From contig JACONQ010000021.1 of the NCBI GenBank assembly GCA_014281115.1, positions 620,001-684,000 of the forward strand: a stretch of DNA of 64,000 nucleotides. The letters are read 5' to 3'. This stretch comes from Laburnicola sp. R22_1. Taxonomy: Eukaryota; Ascomycota; Dothideomycetes; Pleosporales; Didymosphaeriaceae. The notes under the pieces were generated by a model that worked only from the letters and a program-made list of their open reading frames with translations, had not been told where the DNA came from and searched no databases. This document shows, piece after piece, positions 23,209 to 35,298 of the stretch; the first letter of the stretch is position 1; each line of letters begins with the position of its first letter. A program made the translations under genes and the position numbers.

Positions 23209-24552
23209 TCACTCCTCCATCTTTTGCGGCTCTTCGTTTTCGACTCGCCGTGCACATCTTGCAACATGCCTATCGAAGTTATCTCTGCGAATGAAAATTT
23301 TGTCAGGTATTGAGCAGCCCGGGTTGGTACATCGAAAGCCGCGAGATTCAGAAGCGAGATGGTCGCGATGAACTGTGCGTTCATGGCGCTTGAGATCGGT
23401 CTTCAGATGGAAAGTGTTGGAGCAGATGGAGCAACTGTAGCGGCGGACGTGTTTTCGATGGATGTGGGCACTTTACAAATGGTTAGAAAGATCTTCGAGA
23501 TACGATTGATGAGCTCGATCGTCCTAGGTGCGGTACACTTACTTGAGCTGCCCCGTAGTCTTGAATGTCCGTTTGCAGTGACTACACGCATTACCCGCTT
23601 GCTTTGTGGTTATTTGCTCACTCCCGGGACCTGTCACGAACTGCTGGAAGACGTTCTGCTTTGTTTTTGCAGATTGTAAGTGGTGTTCGGGAGATTTGTG
23701 AGACATCAATGGCGAAGTTGAGTCTTGGGACTCCGAGTTTGATGGTGATGAGCTTGATGTTTCCCCGGAGGGACTGACCTCCTTTGAATTCCCGTCTTGA
23801 GGCAAAGAAGGGCTCTGATTTGGGTGTTGTTGCGCAATTTCTTCGTTCGATGGACTAGGGTTATCGAGGTCCTTTTCCGTGTCAAGATTCTTGTTATTCG
23901 ATCCGAGGAGATGCTTGAAAATCACAGGATTCGGCTCGTGCTCGACCATCCATGGACTTATGCAATCATCGGCGTCGGAACTACCCTCTCTTTGCTTGCT
24001 AGATTCTCCTTTGGATTTAGGCAGCGCAATATGGGGAATTTGTGACGGCAGGACTGTGATATGGTCGGCTGTTGCTGGACTACCGTCTGCTGGACGCAAG
24101 TTGCCTCCTATTGGAAGGTTCCTTAGAAAAGAAGGCTTGTCGAGCCCTAGCACCTCTTCAGTGGTGACTTGCTTGGGAGCGCCGGTTGTCGGGTGGGCAC
24201 TGGGTTTGCACGAAGATCCTAGTTGCCGTTTTTCGCGTTCCCATTCGGCGAGGTCGCTGCTTTCATTATCCAAAACCGTAGTCGTAAACATCGTACCATC
24301 AGTACACGTGCGCAGAGTCGTATCGCCTTTTCCATCTTGGGACACTACAGTCGTACCCTCGAGATCGTAGCGGTTATTTTCTTGGAATCTCCGTCGCCGT
24401 CGCCAATTTGCATAACATAATAAACCAAGAGGTACCGCGAAAAGCAAAAACACGCCGACAGCCACTCCCGCTGCAACACCCGTCCTCTCTCTCCTCTCTC
24501 TTACTAAGTAGTCCTCAGGCGACTGCTCTGGAGGCCCCGGTCCCAAATCCAT
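23209..24552 (-). CDS. Single-pass membrane protein with C-terminal C2H2 zinc fingers
   Basis: Two exons on the minus strand, 23543-24552 and 23209-23470, have a 72-bp intron (23471-23542, GTAAGT...AAAG), for 423 residues. The N-terminus is about 25 residues, then a transmembrane segment (GVAAGVAVGVFLLFAVPLGL) followed by ANWRRRRRF, a strong stop-transfer that puts the long C-terminal part in the cytosol. After a 250-residue Ser/Pro-rich linker come three C2H2 fingers: ACSHCKRTFKTTGQLN..H (spanning the splice junction), YSCSICSNTFHLKTDLKRH and FRCTNPGCS...NFDRHVARC. The product ends QKMEE. The combination suggests a membrane-tethered regulator released by proteolysis, but that is inference. 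An upstream exon with a signal peptide and ectodomain cannot be excluded; an in-frame stop precedes the chosen ATG. Confidence 0.75.
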
Positions 24553-27479
24553 GACCGGCAGCAAGACTCTCAGCCGAATTCAACGGGGCGATATGTTCTT
24601 ATGCCCACCTCTGCCAATCAGCAGTCAAGTCGTATTGCCGCGTCTTAGATCGGCGATAAGCTATAAGCAGATACACGGGGATCGCATCTCATTTTGTGCA
24701 CATTGACGAAGGAACGAACCAAAACATCTATATAAACGCGACAGAGATAAGAATTAGGTACAAAATTCTATGAATCGTATGATGGCGACCTTAGGAAGCC
24801 CAGGCGCAAGGCTGAGCCGGGAGGCATACTAGAACCTCAATCCCGAATATGATTGGTCAGTTCGCGTCAACCAGTTCACCGGCTATAATGTATACATTAG
24901 CCGTACCCCAGCCCCCTACCCCGCGTGACCCGAACCTGGGCTACGGTGACCGACACGATATTGCTTGCAGTCCGTTGCCTGAATTTTGGATATACGTGAT
25001 CTTGCGCCATTGGTCTAGAAGGCTATGATAAACGTTCGAGAAGAATTTTTCGGCTGGTCCATGGATCAGGCGATACTGATTTGTAGAAAGACCGTCTTTC
25101 ATTTCACCTTTGAATCCTCACACGCCACAGTGCGCAGGCTTCTCGAAGCTGGGCCTTCCTAGGATCTACATTTGCTCGCTCTTCCCAAGTCTTGTTCAGA
25201 CACCCCTGAATTTATCTCATAAGCGGATACATGTATATGGAGCCCTAACCGTCGACCTTGCAATGTATGGTTATGATTGGCCCCCTTGTATATTCGTTGA
25301 AACCTACCTACCGGTATGCAGATAGAATTCCTCGTCCAATTCCTTTATCGTCGCTCGTTCCTTCCGCGACTTTTAGTCCAAACACCAACATTTGAACCAC
25401 ATGCAGGCTAAAAATCCTTCAGACGCTTACCTCGATACTCTTGCAGTATTTCAATCCGGAAACTATACTTTCCGTGGTTTCGCCGATGCATTACATCATA
25501 ATGCGCAAGAAAGCCGATACGTGCAGGTGGCTGTGCTGTGGGGGCGAAAACGGATGGATGGCCACATGGCCGCAAATCTCGCGTGGTTGTTCTTGCCACA
25601 TTGTATCCGGAAACATCGCCGCACGGCTATGGGGCTGGGTGCAGACGATGGCATCATGGAAAAAGCCTGCCTCGTTTGCATCGGAGCGTATATTCCCGAG
25701 GCCCTTGTGGATGCGACTGTAATGCTCCATTTCCGTGAATGGATTGAATTCTGGTTTGCCGCCGAATTTGTTGAATCGGGATTGTCTTCATGAAAGTCAA
25801 AGTAAACTAAATTCGTTTCAAAGCGTTTTTCTAGCACCCTACAGCTTTCCATAACAGCGTTATACCGTGTACCGAGAGTGCGCGAAGTCTTCCTTCAGAA
25901 AGTAAACTAAATTTGGCTCTTGAAGCAGGCTATGCCCTATCTTCCTGTATATCTTCAGATTTCGCTTAAAGCCGCCTCTCCGAAGGAACTCTTTGTTTGA
26001 GCTGCTGCATCTCAGATTTTCACAGACGAAATTCAATCGCGCGTGTATCTGTAAATCTCGGTGTACGATACTTATGTCACTTCAGATAGCGCTGAGGGAA
26101 AACCTTGCGGAACTGGCATTTACTGCAGACGAAACGCGACGGCAGCGTGTCCGTTGAAGATGCTCACTTAGCAAAATCAGTGAGCCAAACCTCCACCGCC
26201 AGAGTCATGCCTACAGTCCGTACCAAACACCACCACTGCACAAGATCCATACCTCACCATCAAGCATAAGCACCTCGTATCCACCGTCTCGTCGCTCTAG
26301 CTCTGCGCTCTCATCACGACGCACTCCCATGAACACCTCCCAATACCCTCTTTGCTCATACTAACCTCATTATCACCATCCAAACCAATCTCCTCCTCCT
26401 TAACCTTGTGTTATACAGGATATCCCCACCAAACAACATCTCGTCTGCAGTACGCCCTCCTGCTACTATGCGCTCTAGCCGCCCTCTCTAAACACCTACC
26501 GCAACATCTACTACAACACCTTCCCTTCCCCCACTTCCCCCATACATCATCCTACATCTCTTTAACCCCAAGACAACAAACAATTAATGCATATCTATAG
26601 ACGTTCCCCTCCCCCTCCCCAAAACTCAAGACAAGCCAAACCAAAACAAGACAAAAAAGAACCGCCATCTAACAAAGAAGCCTTATATCACATTAAGCGC
26701 ACGGTACCCACATACCCCCAACCCCAATATAATATGCCTAGTTAATAAATCTCCTTATATCACATTCCATGCCTAGAGCTAGAGGCACACTTATATACCT
26801 ACCCTAAAAAAGTCAAACTTAATCTCCCTTACATCTCTTAGCCCACGCACTACGCACGTACTAACACGGCCATCCACCATCCACGCAAGCACCCCCTTAT
26901 CCACACAGATAAGCATATATACATATACATATATACATACATACATATATAGACATATTAAAGAACCTAAGCCCCTACCCACCCACCCAGCCACCTATCT
27001 TCCTTCTACCTCCTAACCCATACATACACCACAAAAAAAAGAAACACAAACAACCCCCACCCTACGCACACTGTTTGTGTGGGGAAAAAAGTTCTACACA
27101 CCCCCCACCCCCATCCACCAACGTCATAAAACCTCACCTCACTATTCAACATACTCACTCACTCAACAACAACAACAATCATCTCATCACAAACAAAATC
27201 TCACCACCCACCACCCACAGCTCCCTCCAATCCGATGCACATTATTTGTTATTCCCCATCTCCCACGCCTCCGAGGCAAATTAATCTATATATCAAAACG
27301 TCTGTCTTCCCACCCCACCTCAATCTTCCCTCTCCATATCTCGCCACCATGCGTCCCCGCCCCAAAAACGCCAATACAAGTACATGCCCCCTATACGTGC
27401 AAATGGGGGATATCAGATCAATACAAGAAAAAAAGAACATAACCCCCAAAAGAAGCATGCACCACCCACCCAAAACACA
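24553..27479. other. Long intergenic region, C/A-rich in its right half
   Basis: Nearly 3 kb without a supportable gene. A 133-codon plus-strand ORF at 25392-25793 is overlapped by several minus-strand ORFs of similar length and shows no domain, so I do not call it. A short direct repeat AAAGTAAACTAAAT occurs near 25799 and 25901. From about 26200 to 27560 the plus strand is almost free of G (C/A/T only), which means the strand of the downstream CLC gene is G/T-rich over and beyond its 3' end. A (AC/AT)-type dinucleotide run near 26920-26950 adds to the low complexity. Confidence 0.55.
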
Positions 27480-30343
27480 CTACTTCTCATCCTCCTCCAA
27501 CTCCTTAATATACTTAACAAACGCCTTCTTATGCACCTAACCCCCCCCACCAAAAAAAAATTAGCAAATCACTCACTCATCAGAACACCAACAGGCGAAC
27601 AACAACTTACCAAACCAGCATACTTCCCATCCCTCAACACGCACACATATCTCAACCCAAGCTTAACAAAGCACTCATACACCAAATCCATCGGCGAATG
27701 GATATCCAGCGCCACAGGCGCCGGGTCGATATAAGGTGTGAAATCGCTATTTTCCACCTCTTCAAGACTGTCGGCCATGTGCTCGCGACCAGCCGCCCAG
27801 TCCACATGAGGCGACATCAGACACAGCGTGTTGTCTTCATCCTCGAGTTTGTCGAGCGCGAATTGGAGGTCGGGCGCCGGTATGAGGCCGACGAGGGTGT
27901 CGTGTTTGAGGACGGGGAGGCCGCCGTCGATCTCGCCCATCATCTGGAGGTATTGTTGCTTCTCTCGGAGTTCGGATGCTGGGACGAGTGCGGAATCGGA
28001 AATGTCGATGATGCGTTCGGCTCGGATGCGGGGCGTTATATCGCCCAGCTCGGACGTGAAAATGGGGCGAATCTTATTGTCGAGGAAAGGATAGGCGTTC
28101 ATGTCTGTCAAGAGGTCGTAGATGCTGAGAGGTTCGATGGCGTCGGCAGTCCACTTTGCGACCAAAATACCGAGTGAAAAGGGAAGGACATGGTCCAAAC
28201 TGCCCGTCAATTCGAACAGGATGACAGCCAACGTAACGGTCAGACGAGTTACACCAGTCATGGTTGCTCCGGCTGCCACCATTGCGTACACGCCGGGCAC
28301 CACACAGGAACCAGGAGGTCCTGCAGGATCGCACTCTCCGAAAAGACCAGAGTCTGCAAAGCGAAGAGCAAACAGTTGTACTGTGTGACCAATCATGCGT
28401 CCTGCGAGACCACCGACAACCATAGACGGTACGTATATGCCGGCTGGAACCTTGATACCGAATGTAATAATAGTGAGACCGGCTTTGATAATGAAGGCAA
28501 CGAGTAGCACTTGGAGGACCTCCGGTATGTGCTCTTTCGTAGGGCACAGACCATCGCCGTCTTCGGTGAATGTGTCGCATGGACTGGCCAGCTCGAACAG
28601 CAGCTCTGCAACAGGAAGCTTGGTGTACCGGTTCCAAAAGCTAAGAAGTCCAGTGACAAGGGCGACGAGCAGTACCTCCAGCACGGGATACTTCTTGATG
28701 AAGGTAATACGCCGAAAAGTGCGTGCCCAGATGCGGGATGCTTTGATGAACAGCGCGCCCAGAACGCCACCCAATGCACCAGTAATGATGAAAGCAACCA
28801 ATTCGAAAAACTTCCAGTCAAGTATGTAGCGAACCTCAAACAGGACGATTTTGTTTGTGCCGTAGGGATTCAAGAATTTCAACGACAGGGCGGCAACCTA
28901 TACTGTCAGATGGGAAGCACGGTGAGCAGAAGAAGAGCCACTTACAATGCAACAAAAGAAGGTACGAAAGAGTGTTTTGGATGGAAAGTAGTAGCTCACT
29001 TCCTCCAAGCTGAAGAGGACTCCACCAATGGGAGCGCCGAAGGCCACCGCAACTCCACATGCGGCGCTGGCACTCAAGATTTCTCGACGCTTTCCATCGT
29101 TATTGCTGTATTTGGAGAAGATACGGCAAGCAATGTTTCCGATGCAAGTAGCGATGTGCACATAAGGACCTTCTTTGCCAAGAGAGAGACCTGATGCCAC
29201 ACTGAGAATAAGGCCGAGCGTCTTTATAACCAGGGTGCGTACACCGAGATAGCCGTGCAAGACGAAGCCTGAGAGTATGACTTTGACTTCGGCCACGCCA
29301 CTACCGGCAGCCGAATAGTAGACCATGGGTGGTCGTGTTTGGAGCTCATTGTACCTCGCCTCGTCGGTCAGGCCTGGTTTCCCGTCATCGTCGTTGGGTT
29401 GAGTCCGGAGGACGTCGGCACCGAGGTTTTCATCTAGAGTTGCAATAGATATAGCAGAGGGAACCACGGTCTTGGTCGTCAGCGTTAGGAGGCAAGACGC
29501 CACGGACAGCACAATAACACCAATCACAAATGCCGAAAATTGCGTGTTCACAGAATCCAGCCGGTCGCTGCGCATTACACGCGACCAATGCAACCATTCA
29601 TCGCACATGGTTGCTCCCGCGCAGCAGCTCTTTTGGTTCTTGTACCAGCCCTTTGTGCAGTAGCCTTGCTTCCAGTCGAACAGGGCGCTCTCGGTAATGT
29701 TGACAAAGTAGGCAACAAGGGCGGTCAAGATGCCAATGAGAGCCACAAGTATCCAGCCCTGGGCCCCGTCGAACCACGCAGCTATCCTGCCTCGGATGTC
29801 CTTGCGGCTACGGAGCGCCTTGACTCGGTATGCGTCTGCAATGCTGTCGTGCACCCAATCGGTCGATGTGAACTGGTCGTACCACACGCGGTCGTCGGCA
29901 AACACGGAGATCTTGGACGACTGCATGCCTTGGATGCTGCTCTGCCTGGTGACACTCGGGCGGCCATGACGCTCGCCCAGTGCGTCGACGAGCCGCTGGG
30001 AGAAGTTGCGATTAAAGGAAGCCTGGCGGCTGTGATGACGCATCCGCGTGCTTGTGTGAAGCTGGCTGTGCTGGCGGACGCCGTACGGCCGTGGGGTGCC
30101 GGGAACGCTGGCATACGACCGCGCATTGTGCGTGTTTCCCAGCAGGGCCGAGCGCTCTGTTACCGTGTGACGGGTGAGGTCGTTGTCGGACGAGGGATTG
30201 GGCCTCAGTCGGCGGAAGGTAGCCGTCGGCGAAGTGGGCGTGGCGCTGCTGATGATATCGTCACGTTCCTGGCGCTCCAGGGAGGCATCCTCGGCACTGG
30301 CTTGGTCGTCAACGCTGCGGTACGATATCATGGAGGCGTCCAT
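27480..30343 (-). CDS. CLC-family chloride channel/antiporter (Gef1/CLC-3-like)
   Basis: Three exons on the minus strand: 28946-30343, 27611-28897 and 27480-27536. The introns are 28898-28945 and 27537-27610, and the product has 913 residues. A cytosolic Ser-rich N-terminus (about 190 residues) precedes about a dozen hydrophobic segments. The chloride-path motifs GSGVAEVK (about 347), GKEGPYVH (about 389, with the gating Glu) and GAPIGGVLFSLEE are present, and the junction reads FFCCIVAALSLKFLNPYGTN as in the family. Two CBS domains follow (about 690-900), and the last tiny exon adds VHKKAFVKYIKELEEDEK. Fungal relatives work in Golgi/endosomal/vacuolar membranes, coupling chloride to proton exchange and supporting metal loading of secretory enzymes. 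An ORF-only call would miss the last exon and truncate the second CBS domain. Confidence 0.92.
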
Positions 30344-31258
30344 GGCGGAGACGCATAAAGCGGCAGCAGGGGCTCTGCTGAGGCTCCTCTGTTAAACAAA
30401 GGTCCGAGTCGAGGCGGGCGGGCTGGCGGGGTCATATGGGGTGGACAGCGTGACTGTATGGTCCACAGGCGGTGGCATACCCACCTCAACGGCGCGCAGA
30501 AATAGCTTGGCAGATGTCGGAGCGGGCCTGGGTGGTTGGGGTGAAGCGGGCTGTGGGCGGCCGCGGCTCCGCACTGCCTTCTAAACAAAAACGAAGACGG
30601 TAGGATACACGCAGGGGCGACGCATGCTGCCGAGCGCAAACTGTGGACACTGGACAGAATCGCCACAAGGACGGCCAAGCGCGGTGAGACTCACGGCAAA
30701 GGCTCCCAGCGTCGTGTGACTGCGCGGTGGTGTTTCGTATTCCGCTCGCTGTCTGTCGTCATCGCCGGCGCCTGACGCGGCCGCGGGCAGGGTCGTACAC
30801 GGTACGGGCAGGGTCCACGCTTTCCACGCCCGCTGACTAGCCGACGTCGGATTATTGGACCGACGACCGTGGCATACCTGCACAGGCTGCACTCAAGCCA
30901 AAGTGTAGCAGATAATCGGGCTGGTTTGATATCCAATCCAAATTTCTGTGCCCATCTACTAGTCCCACCGTCGCTGTGCATCTTTTCTGTTCTGGTGCCG
31001 CCGGTGCCTCCAACGTGGCTGCCTTTTCATCCCGATCAGGCCGCGCTATCCATAGTATCCATCCACCATGCCACCATCGCACCGTCAACTTCGGCTGGTA
31101 ACCTCGGGACATGATTTCTCCGCGCCCACAGATGCACATCTCAAGCTGTACTCCCGCACCAAATCATATCCTCAGCCTTCGTTTCGTTCCCAGAGAGCAA
31201 GATTGACCTGCTGTCCAGAGCCATTCGCGGGCTTCAGGTTTACATAGAATCATCCATC
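30344..31258. other. Divergent intergenic region between CLC and esterase genes
   Basis: About 0.9 kb, GC-rich, serving as upstream region for both neighbours. Overlapping ORFs on the minus strand (30392-31139) are of low complexity and look non-coding. No clear regulatory motif stood out. Confidence 0.5.
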
Positions 31259-32350
31259 ATGGTGAGCGAGGGACCCCACAAGTCCGGGTTATCTCCGAGA
31301 ATGGCCATTGACCGCTGACCGCATCTAGTCGGCTATAGTAGACAAGATCTTCCTGTTTGGAGATTCCATCACGCAGGATTCGTTCAATCAGCAGCGGGGC
31401 TTCGGCTTCTCGGCTGCCTTGCAGCATGGTATGATTTGGCCTCACTCAGGCTCACTGGGCAGCGTTGCCATCAGTTCGCGTCCCGCCCATCTTGTGCAAT
31501 CCAACTGTGAATAGCTTGCATTCTTGGCATTCTCTAACTAATACGTCGCAGAGTACATACGACGGCTGGATGTCGTCAACCGTGGATTTAGGCATTACCC
31601 CACATATCTCACCATCTTGCATACGCCCTAACTCTAAACAGTGGCTACACCACACGGCAGGCCCTAAAAGTGCTACCCACCATCGTTCCTCCGCCAGAAC
31701 TCGCACGCATACGTCTTTTCCTTGTCTTCTTCGGCGCAAACGACGCCTCGCTCCCCGAAGCAGAAAACAAGCAGCACGTCCCCCTCTCGGAATACATCAG
31801 CAACCTCGAAAATATCATCACGCACCCCTCAGTCGTTGCCCACTCTGCGAAGGTCATTCTCGTAGCTCCAGCACCCATTAATGAACATTTAGTATGGGCG
31901 AACGATAAGAGCCTGGGTAGGACTTTGGAGTCGCGAAAGAATGTGGATCTGAAAAGATACGCGGAGGCGGCGGTCCAACTTGGCGAGAAGCTTGGCGTGC
32001 CCGTAGTGAATCTCTGGAAGGCATTCATGACAAGAACCGGGTGGGAAGAGAAGTCGTGGAAAAGTGGTGAGCCGATTCTTGGGTCATTAGATGTGCCTCA
32101 GAGTGAGGAACTGGTCACGTTGCTGCATGATGGTAATCGCTTGTGCTCGGTAGCTGATCTGCACTCACTTACGACATCATCAGGCTTGCACTTCAATCCG
32201 GAAGGGTACATGGTTCTTCACGACGAAGTATTGAAGGTTGTTCGGGAGCAGATGCCCGAGTTGGCGCCGGAGAACATACCCCTCCTGCTCCCGGTTTGGA
32301 ACGATGCTGCCGCTTGGGAGGCTTGGGATGCGGCGCATCGAAAGGAATGA
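31259..32350 (+). CDS. SGNH/GDSL esterase, isoamyl-acetate-hydrolysing (IAH1-like)
   Basis: Five exons: 31259-31261, 31329-31428, 31552-31591, 31642-32132 and 32184-32350, for 266 residues. The first coding exon is only the ATG, followed at once by GTGAGC. Blocks I, II, III and V of the SGNH fold are visible: FLFGDSITQD (nucleophile Ser), NRGFSGYTT (Gly), FFGANDAS (Asn) and DGLHFNPEGY (Asp and His of the triad). Relatives hydrolyse short-chain acetate esters. The third intron starts with GC instead of GT (AG/GCATTA...CTCTAAACAG, branch CCCTAAC), needed to join NRGF to SGYTT. The fourth intron (32133-32183, 51 bp) is in frame without a stop, and removing it joins LLHDG to LHFNPEGY. The gene is divergent from CLC. 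Confidence 0.85.
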
Positions 32351-33512
32351 GCATGCTGCAGGTTTTCGCAAGAGAATGTTGGAATGGCTGCAAATAGATC
32401 TCTTCCAAGTTTTCGGCAATACCATGTGCGTCAGCGCGACGTTGGCTCGCACCTGCTCCAGTGCATAGCTCACCCACGGTGCCTTCCTGGTACTTTCAAG
32501 CTGCCCCTTCTGCCACATGCAGCTTCTTCATAGCCGTGGATGAGGCTAGCATCAGTTTATCATCCGTGATGTGAGGAAGAGGGGGTGCATCTACTGCGGG
32601 ACCGGTTGAGTCAGCACGCTGGAAGTACTACAATTGTTAGCCGTACTCAGTACAGACGATACTTGATCGAATTGGGATGCGACTAAGAGCGTCAAGGTGA
32701 GATTGTCTACTAGACCTCTCCTCTTGATGCAGCGATAGAGGAAAGGTGCCGTTTACGCACTTTAGACCCCTGGGGGGGAAATATCTGACTACACCGCGCC
32801 GAAAAACGTCATTATGCTAAGCAGGCAAACGGTAATCTTGATGGGCGAGCACTTCGTATAAGATGATCGGAGAGTAGGATTGATCATCAGTCTGAATGGC
32901 ATGCATCACCACCGTCTATAATCGACGACGTCCGCGCCAATCACATGCTAGCGCTCTCTCCAGCCAGCTCGGGGCATGGGTTGCGCTCCCTGCGGTGTCG
33001 CGACTCCATTCTAACATGCAAACACCCCGCCCAACGGCTCTGACTTTTGTCTGTTACTGCATTCCACCCCTCTCCCAGTGTTCCTTGCTGGCATAAGACT
33101 CATAGGACTCGTTGTGGAACACAGCAACAAGTCACCACCCCGAGCCTGGCTCTGCTCTATCAGACGAGCGCAGAAGTCGAGCACCTGTGAGCCAGCAGCC
33201 ACCGAACTCGGGCGGCGACTACCTTCCTTTACCCTCGCTGACCCAGCTCCTACCATCCATCCTGCCATCTACCGTGTACCGACATTGACGCGTAGCCTGC
33301 CGCTAGTCACTCCTGCACCCCGTCCACCCGACCACTGTTGCACCGCTCTGCGAAGTCGCTCGCACCGTATCGTATCAAAATCCTCGGTAACCCCGCTCGC
33401 TGGGCAGAGAATTGGTGGTTGACGACGCCGTCGTGCGCGGGATTAGGTGTGGGAGGTGGAGGAAGGCAGTCCCCGCCGGCGGACATTGACTGAGGGATGC
33501 GAGAGCTCCGTG
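32351..33512. other. Intergenic, promoter side of the next gene
   Basis: About 1.1 kb with no gene. The frame of the next gene stays open upstream to 33447, but the context favours the ATG at 33513. Confidence 0.5.
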
Positions 33513-35298
33513 ATGGATCCTGAGAGCTCCGCTTTCCAGCCCCGCGACGACTTCTGGCGGATACAAGACGAGATGCTCCGCGTGCACCAGGACCAAGTCG
33601 ATCTTTCGGAGCGTGTGTCCCGCCTGGAACGCCGCAATGAGGAGGACTCGCGCTTGAAGAACGTCTGGGGCACCTTGTCACCATTTCCCTCTGTGCTGGG
33701 GGGCACCCCGCAGCAAGGTGCGACAGACGTATGCCCCCTCCAAAACATGGTGTTGATGTGCTCTAGTCCCTCTGCAACAGCCGACCGCCGAGCGCAACTT
33801 CAGCAATTTCGACCATCATTCTGCCGCCCTCATCAACGACCTCCAGCTTGACGCCGACGATGAGCCTCGCCGAATCGGAACAACTTCCCGCGCCAATAGC
33901 GTGCGCTTCGATGAGACGGCCAACCATGGCCACTGGGCACGGCCGTCGATGGACTTGATAACTCGCACGGGCAGTGGCCTGGGGGGTCACGCCATGAGTG
34001 AGCGCAGCTTTTCACACAAGTCCATTGGAGGACAGAGCTCGACAGGTCATTCGGTGCATTCGGCGACGTCTGGACGGGCAAACAGCCTGACAAGCTGCAA
34101 TGCGGCCGAAATCCCTGGCTTGGCCCCCGGTCTGTTCATTCTCGGCTCGGTCCCAGCCATCATTCGCTGCTGGCTTACCACCACATTCAAACACGACACC
34201 ATGTTGTATGCGGCAGTATGTAGTGGCTCATATGCATCGTACCTCGATCTCCGGCTCATCAACGGGCTGGGCTTCCAGGATCAGATCATCCGAACCGACG
34301 GGGGTGGCCGTAAGATCAAGCTGCCCATGTATCTCCCAGAAGCTGTGTCAGTCTCAGCATCGTCACACGCGAGTAGTCCCGCTCCCCAGCTCCCTTCTTT
34401 GACTGTCGAATTCACTGTTGTTGAGAAACACAGGGATGAGGCGGACAGCAAAGCTATCCAAATATTCCTTGGAAGTGACATGTTGCGAGCTCACAATGCA
34501 GATGTCTTGCTTTCTTCTAATCAGCTTACCCTGTACGACGATGGCCGAAGTAAACTGCGAATACCGCTGGTACGTCCCGAGGATGAGAATACATTCAAAT
34601 CGTTATATATTACAAGTGGACCCCGGAGCCAGACTCAGTCGCTGTCAGGCGGGGAGGAGCCTGTATCGGCGCCGGCGGGAGCTGGCATGCCCAAGGGATT
34701 CAGTGACGTCTTGTCTGCAGGTTTACAGCGTCCCTCCACTGCAGCATCAGCCAAAATTACCGGATCGAGTGCTACAAGTGGCTCCGAGGACGGTTCGACG
34801 GGACGGCGAAGCCTCGAGCAGCGCCCGCGCCCGGGCCTTTCAACGTCTCGGACAGAATCCAAAGACGCACGAGAGACAAGCCCGGTCAGTGCTGCAGCAC
34901 GTTCGGGTTCTTCTCCGGCTATTTGGAGCAACTGGCGACGTGACACAGAAAAATCCGCGTCTGTGGATTGGGCCAGCGTGGGTACAACCCCGGCCTCAAC
35001 TTACCAGCGACGCGACACGGGTATTAAGGTCCTGAAGAAGCCGGGTACACGCACGCTATCGTCGAGCGCGTCGCATGGTTCTTCACCTTCTATGAGCGGC
35101 CAGTCTCGCTTCTTTGACGATGGAAAGCGCAGGGAGAGTATGGGGAGCGAGGCTGAGGGCAGCGCACCGCAGCTGAAGCGATCGGTCTCGGGGGAGAAGC
35201 CGAAGGAGAATATACCCTCGTTAGCGAAGACGCGGCCTGCCAACCCGGTTGGCGGGGCGTCTGCATTCCAGTGGCTGAATGCTGGAGGCTCCAAGTGA
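33513..35298 (+). CDS. Conserved fungal protein with a retropepsin-like fold lacking the catalytic Asp
   Basis: Two exons, 33513-33717 and 33767-35298, with a 49-bp intron (GTGCGA...CTCTAG), giving 578 residues. A heptad-rich N-terminus (RIQDEMLRVHQDQVDLSERV) is likely coiled coil. The central part, about residues 200-350, starts with FILGSVPAIIRCWLTTTF. It contains YAAVCSGSYASYLDLRLING, which aligns in pattern with the flap-side DSGA....i...L..lG of retropepsin-like proteases but has C where the catalytic Asp belongs. It then has IFLGSDMLRAHNADVLLSSN, matching the second conserved strand-helix of Ddi1-type domains. The C-terminal 200 residues are Ser-rich and disordered. Homology is my reading by eye; if right, it is a non-catalytic, probably scaffolding, member. 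It lies 0.4 kb upstream of the Ubp12-type gene on the same strand. Confidence 0.68.

Noticed and set aside
25392..25793. 133-codon plus-strand ORF in the long intergenic region
   Set aside because: Similar-length ORFs overlap it on the other strand, it has no recognisable domain and no clear promoter; it could be chance.
29540..30358. 272-codon plus-strand ORF opposite the CLC gene
   Set aside because: It is the antisense shadow of the well-supported CLC N-terminus, with no domain of its own.
30392..31139. Overlapping minus-strand ORFs of 60-116 codons
   Set aside because: GC-rich DNA with few stops; Pro/Arg-rich products without family features, in a divergent promoter region.
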